From: a virus
Strand: one strand, 5' to 3'
IMG/VR virus record: IMGVR_UViG_3300032286_000710
Location: 62,001-126,000 of that record
Length of the DNA: 64,000 bases
Shown here: piece after piece, positions 60,023 through 64,000 of the stretch
Layout of the letters: each line of letters opens with the position of its first letter
Numbering within the stretch: the stretch's first letter is position 1
Notes under the pieces: model-generated
The model's input: only the letters and a program-made list of their open reading frames with translations
Told to the model about the DNA's origin: nothing
The model's database searches: none
Made by a program: the position numbers and the translations under genes

Positions 60023-63000
60023 TTAAACTTGAGTTATACTTAAATCATCTACATATCCAGTATATGTTGATCCTCCCCAGCATTCTGCCAAAATTTCAAC
60101 AACGCCAGTTTCTGTTGGGGTAAAACTTAAACTAACTTGTTGCCAAGTATCTGCCGATTCTGTCATATACGAAACAACATCGCTAGATACACCACCTATT
60201 TGACCCCCCTTTATTCTTAATCTCATTACTAAACCAACATTAGTTCTTCTCATCCACGCCCTTACTGTAACTAAACTATTAGCACTAACAGCTATTTTTG
60301 CTAAACTTAAATCTAAAGGATAGTCAATATATCTAGCTGTATTAGTGGGAGCCATGGCCCAAGCTATACCATTGTTAGTATTCCTTACGCTCGTAGTAGT
60401 ATATATTAATCCATATTCACAGAAAATATTATGATTATTTGTAGTTTGATCATGATTATGAGAAAATATTTTAGAGTTTAATCCATATCCAGCTGCATTA
60501 TAAATTGTTTCTGTGGTATCGTTCACCGCACAATTTACTAAATATAATGCTGGAGAATATGATCTAACTGATGCTGTTGAATTGGTAGAAAAAGTACAAT
60601 TTTTAACTGTAATATCAGATCCAAATGAATTATCTATACCATATGTCCAGCTATCAGAAATAATACCACTATTACAAATCAATAAATTTCCCGGTGTAGG
60701 ATTAATACCAACAATATTATTTTTGATGATGAAATTATTTAAATAGTTACCCTGCACATTATAGTATGTAAGACCATTTCCATTATTACTCATAATAGTA
60801 AAATTATTTAAGTAGCATTGACCAGCATTACTAAACATATAAACGCCACCAAGACTATTATAACAACAATAAATATTATTGTATACAACATTCTTAATTT
60901 CTCTTAGGTATAATCCACCATTTCCTTCATTGTTATTAAAATGACAATTAGAAACTGTAGATGAGGTTGCTCCGTTAGGAGAAAATCCAAAATAAAATCT
61001 AACACAACACATTCTATCTACATTTAAGCATGATCCCGGTATATAATAATTATACATTCCATAACCATAACCATTTCTACCATCAAACCAACTTTCTCCC
61101 GTCCTTGTACTCATGTCTGTTCTATTCCATCCAAATAAATAATTAATTGGATTTGTTGGAACAGCACCGCCTCTTTGAAAATTTAACAAAGAAACATTAT
61201 TTGTGCTTGTTGCTGTGGCAAGTGGTACTTTAATAGTTTCTCTTTTGTATGTTGTTACTGTTTCGCTTGTCCCATCATATCCCGGTATCTGCATGTTTGC
61301 GGTCCCAATTGAAATTGGACCCCACTGACCACCAGTATCAAGCATCACTCTTGTTCCGTTAATACTTTGGATACCACACCAAGTTTCTCCGCTGGTATTT
61401 TTACCAATCAACGAACAAAGATTAAGACTATCGGCACTAGAACTTGCTTTGCAGGCAATAATATTAGATAGCAGGAATGTTTGAGTACCATTGTCGGTAT
61501 TCACATAGAAACCTATGCTTTGAATGCTAGATCCTAAATTTGTTGCAAGATCTATGGTTATCGGTGTCCATCTATTAAGTACCGTTAAATTCTCAATATT
61601 GAATGTATTTACTGCTGTTGCTCCAGCAGTATCACTACATAATACTAATGATATTGCTCCACTTGCGCCAATAGTTCCTGCTGTTTGTTTGATCCAAAAA
61701 CTTAGTTGTTGATATCCACTTAAGTTTAATGATCCAGTAGCTTTATAAGCGGCTAATCCCGTTGTAAAATTTGGTCCAACTGCTATGGAATCTGAACAGT
61801 CGCCCTCTTTAATACCGCCTGCGACATCAGTAGTAACTAAAGATGTTGTTATATCAGCAGTTTGTGGTGTCCAAGCTGTTCGTCCATTTCCTCTATTTCC
61901 GTGACTAGCAATATTAACTATTGGGGATGATGATAATATTACTCTTTGATTGGAAACTTTTCTTAAAAATCCAACAGTTCCTCCAACTGCATTTCCCGTT
62001 GATCCTACAAGTGCGCAGGTTGAACCGGTAACACTAGTCACTTCCCATGTTCCATTAGCATTAATATTAGTTGTATGGCCTGTTATTACAACAGTATCTC
62101 CATTACTTATTCCTAAAGTTGCCATAGTGCTAGCACAACTTACAACAATAGGAGATGCATTTGTAGTGCTATTTATACTAGAACTTCCTTGCATTTTTGA
62201 ACCAACCCATGTGGCACTACCAATGCTGGTAGGGTCTGGACTACTCATTATTTTGACCGTATCATCACTAACTAATCTTGTTGATAAAGCTCCATTAGTT
62301 ATAGTTTTCCATCTTCCGCCAATATAATATTGTCTAATAGCACTTTGAACAGATACGGGCGATGCAGAAGTAGGTGATTGATTTATTCGTAAACTAGTAG
62401 AACTAAGCCATTGAGTAATATAATATTGAATATAACTAGTACCATTATATATACTTAAACATTGTTCTGGTGGTTTTTCATAACTCGTTGCTGATGATCC
62501 TTGTTCTATTTGTAATCCACAAATATATAAACCACTTAATGAATCTCCATTATAATTAACAGTAGTCAAACCGGTATCAGTATTAGGTATTAAAATAATT
62601 TGTATATTATCACCAACCCCAGCCGTTGTGGCGGTTAATGTTAATCTATACCACCCATTTCCTAATGGAGTACTTATTGATGATGTTGCACTTGCTCCGG
62701 TTGCTTCTACTGTTCCATTACTAAGATTAAACCTTGCGGCTTTTGCATCACTATCTAGTCTTAAAATAATTTTTGTTCTTTCAGAAGCTTTTGCATAAAC
62801 AGATATTGTATATGGTGTGGTTGCTAAAAAAGGAGTATAATATGTTGCACTTTGAAAATAATGAAAATTAAGAATTGAATCTTCAGTAAGTCTATATACA
62901 GACGCATCTACACCGGTTGGACCAGTTATGGAATCTTTTGATAAGATAACGGAAGTTAAAATAGAATTTAAATAAAGTGAATTAGAGTACCAAGCTAAAT

Positions 63001-63178
63001 TTTTAGTTGGTGCTAAAGTATTATTGTTTAGAAAATTTGCAGTTGCAGATGAGAATGTGCCAAATACTGTACTGACTCCAGTTGCTGTTGCTCCGTCAGC
63101 AGCATTAGCTAATAAAGTAAAGCTACTACCAGCATAATTATCGTTTCCATTATCATAATCTACAAAAAATGTTGTCAT
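60023..63178 (-). CDS. Beta-helix adhesin with carbohydrate-binding-like domains
   Basis: A 1051-residue protein. It opens MTTFFVDYDNGNDNYAGSSF, a typical start of right-handed beta-helix proteins. Residues about 70-235 form a jelly-roll segment (YTISVYAKASERTKIILRLD, NGWYRLTLTATTAG, LQIEQGSSATSYEKP) common in phage tail and receptor-binding proteins. Residues about 740-893 show short Asn-rich rungs (NNEGNGGLYLREIKNVVYNN, YNSLGGVYMFSNAGQCYLNN) of a parallel beta-helix. Residues about 940-1051 form a second carbohydrate-binding-like jelly roll ending YTGYVDDLSITQV. It probably binds or degrades a surface glycan. No catalytic residues can be assigned by eye. Confidence 0.65.
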   Translation of the reverse strand: MTTFFVDYDNGNDNYAGSSFTLLANAADGATATGVSTVFGTFSSATANFLNNNTLAPTKNLAWYSNSLYLNSILTSVILSKDSITGPTGVDASVYRLTEDSILNFHYFQSATYYTPFLATTPYTISVYAKASERTKIILRLDSDAKAARFNLSNGTVEATGASATSSISTPLGNGWYRLTLTATTAGVGDNIQIILIPNTDTGLTTVNYNGDSLSGLYICGLQIEQGSSATSYEKPPEQCLSIYNGTSYIQYYITQWLSSTSLRINQSPTSASPVSVQSAIRQYYIGGRWKTITNGALSTRLVSDDTVKIMSSPDPTSIGSATWVGSKMQGSSSINSTTNASPIVVSCASTMATLGISNGDTVVITGHTTNINANGTWEVTSVTGSTCALVGSTGNAVGGTVGFLRKVSNQRVILSSSPIVNIASHGNRGNGRTAWTPQTADITTSLVTTDVAGGIKEGDCSDSIAVGPNFTTGLAAYKATGSLNLSGYQQLSFWIKQTAGTIGASGAISLVLCSDTAGATAVNTFNIENLTVLNRWTPITIDLATNLGSSIQSIGFYVNTDNGTQTFLLSNIIACKASSSADSLNLCSLIGKNTSGETWCGIQSINGTRVMLDTGGQWGPISIGTANMQIPGYDGTSETVTTYKRETIKVPLATATSTNNVSLLNFQRGGAVPTNPINYLFGWNRTDMSTRTGESWFDGRNGYGYGMYNYYIPGSCLNVDRMCCVRFYFGFSPNGATSSTVSNCHFNNNEGNGGLYLREIKNVVYNNIYCCYNSLGGVYMFSNAGQCYLNNFTIMSNNGNGLTYYNVQGNYLNNFIIKNNIVGINPTPGNLLICNSGIISDSWTYGIDNSFGSDITVKNCTFSTNSTASVRSYSPALYLVNCAVNDTTETIYNAAGYGLNSKIFSHNHDQTTNNHNIFCEYGLIYTTTSVRNTNNGIAWAMAPTNTARYIDYPLDLSLAKIAVSANSLVTVRAWMRRTNVGLVMRLRIKGGQIGGVSSDVVSYMTESADTWQQVSLSFTPTETGVVEILAECWGGSTYTGYVDDLSITQV

Positions 63179-64000
63179 TATACATTCCTATTTAAAGAAG
63201 CTTGAAAAGATTTAATTATATTGTAGTAAGTTGAAACTTCTGTAGAATTCATTTGGTTTCCTATTGAATATGCTCCAAGTCGGTCTGCACCAAAACCGGC
63301 TAGAGTTCCTTTCCTATTAGTTGCAAAAATTGCTACTCCATAAGCTGGAAAAGTTTGATAAGTAGGAACTCTAGATGATAAAGATCCAGTATCTTGTAAA
63401 CCATTTCTATATAAAATTTGTGATGATCCGGCAGAGCGAGAAGAAGAACATAAGCTAAAGAATGCTGATGTTGTAGATGTGTCGCCTTGACTACCAACAC
63501 TAGATGCCAAACATGATCTTAATACATTGGAACTACCATAATCCATATTAAAAGTAGTCCAACCAGAATCAAACGCATTATCACATCCAAGTATATGCTG
63601 AGATATTACTGGGCTTGGAACACAATTAAAAGCAGCAAGATGACATCCATCATTCATAGAAGTTGGTAATAATCCAGTAAATAATCCTTTAGTAGAACTA
63701 TTTCCTATTAATCCACCGTTAGATCCCGTTTCATTATAATCAGATGAAACAAAGTTAAAATTTATATCTGAAGCATAACCAAAAATTGTTTGACTGCCAC
63801 CGGCTGAATAATTAGTTGGCCCAACATATATTGGAACTAGACAAGCTTGCAAATTATTTCCACAAAATAAATTGAGCCTATAGAATTTATTTCTTAGCCC
63901 CGCATTATCTATAGCATTACAAAAAATATTTAACGATGATATCGTAGAACTGTTAACAGTACCACCATTCCAATAAACAGTATTAAGCCAGTTTTGCACA
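63178..64000 (-). CDS. Tail or virion protein, 5' end cut by the right edge
   Basis: The frame is open to the right edge of the window, and the only early start-like codon is a GTG two bases from the edge, so the gene very likely begins beyond it. About 273 residues are visible. QNWLNTVYWNGGTVNSSTIS followed by LNIFCNAIDNAGLRNKFYRL and NLFCGNNLQACLVPIYVG is a domain common to phage tail and receptor-associated proteins. The remainder (GSQTIFGYASDINFNFVSSD, GCHLAAFNCVPSPVISQHIL, and a C-terminal SIGNQMNSTEVSTYYNIIKS) is beta-rich. It overlaps the start of the beta-helix gene by one base. Confidence 0.65.
   Translation of the reverse strand, partial: VQNWLNTVYWNGGTVNSSTISSLNIFCNAIDNAGLRNKFYRLNLFCGNNLQACLVPIYVGPTNYSAGGSQTIFGYASDINFNFVSSDYNETGSNGGLIGNSSTKGLFTGLLPTSMNDGCHLAAFNCVPSPVISQHILGCDNAFDSGWTTFNMDYGSSNVLRSCLASSVGSQGDTSTTSAFFSLCSSSRSAGSSQILYRNGLQDTGSLSSRVPTYQTFPAYGVAIFATNRKGTLAGFGADRLGAYSIGNQMNSTEVSTYYNIIKSFQASLNRNV

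Noticed and set aside
1-64000. tRNA genes, integrase or lysogeny genes
   Set aside because: Gaps are too short for tRNAs and no integrase, repressor or attachment-site repeat was seen.

Overview
The window is a piece of an AT-rich genome of a tailed double-stranded DNA bacteriophage (Caudoviricetes). It carries a phage morphogenesis module (prohead protease, major capsid protein, tail tube protein, tape-measure protein, tail hub), very tight gene packing with ATGA-type overlaps, and no cellular housekeeping genes. The host cannot be read from the sequence. No tail sheath, terminase, portal, integrase or tRNA gene is visible. A tape measure of about 2256 residues next to a tail tube gene points to a very long tail.

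Left part (1-8650, + strand). A run of overlapping genes looks like a glycan module: a GT4 glycosyltransferase cut by the left edge, a short methyltransferase-like protein, a Cys4 protein with a possible glycosyltransferase fold, a sugar nucleotidyltransferase-like protein, an unknown protein, a GT2 glycosyltransferase, a WecB-type UDP-GlcNAc 2-epimerase, a GT-D-like protein and a small associated protein. It is followed by a Vsr/DUF559-like endonuclease with an N-terminal HTH, a single-strand-annealing recombinase candidate, a zinc-ribbon protein and a small exported Pro/Val-rich protein. A strong intrinsic terminator closes this strand at 8627-8650.

Right part (8650-64000, - strand, read right to left). 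One long late region runs: tail protein cut by the right edge, beta-helix adhesin, two small proteins (one of 58 residues), protease-scaffold fusion, decoration protein, major capsid protein, an adhesin island (virion protein, YadA-like fibre, two proteins with mucin-like Thr/Ser repeats, a nucleotidyltransferase-like protein), neck-type proteins interleaved with two more fibre genes, tail tube protein, tail assembly chaperone-like paralogues, tape measure, a giant 3737-residue protein with FG-GAP and vWA-like signatures, and then tail tip/hub proteins.

Regulation. Five of the few real gaps on the - strand carry the 7-mer GTGTATA 26-42 bases before a start codon, a candidate late promoter. 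Two - strand intrinsic terminators are visible; one encloses the annotated start codon of the next gene. The points most worth following are the integrin-like layout of the giant protein, the mucin-like and Cys-rich adhesins, and the possibility that the phage glycan module decorates those Thr/Ser-rich stalks.
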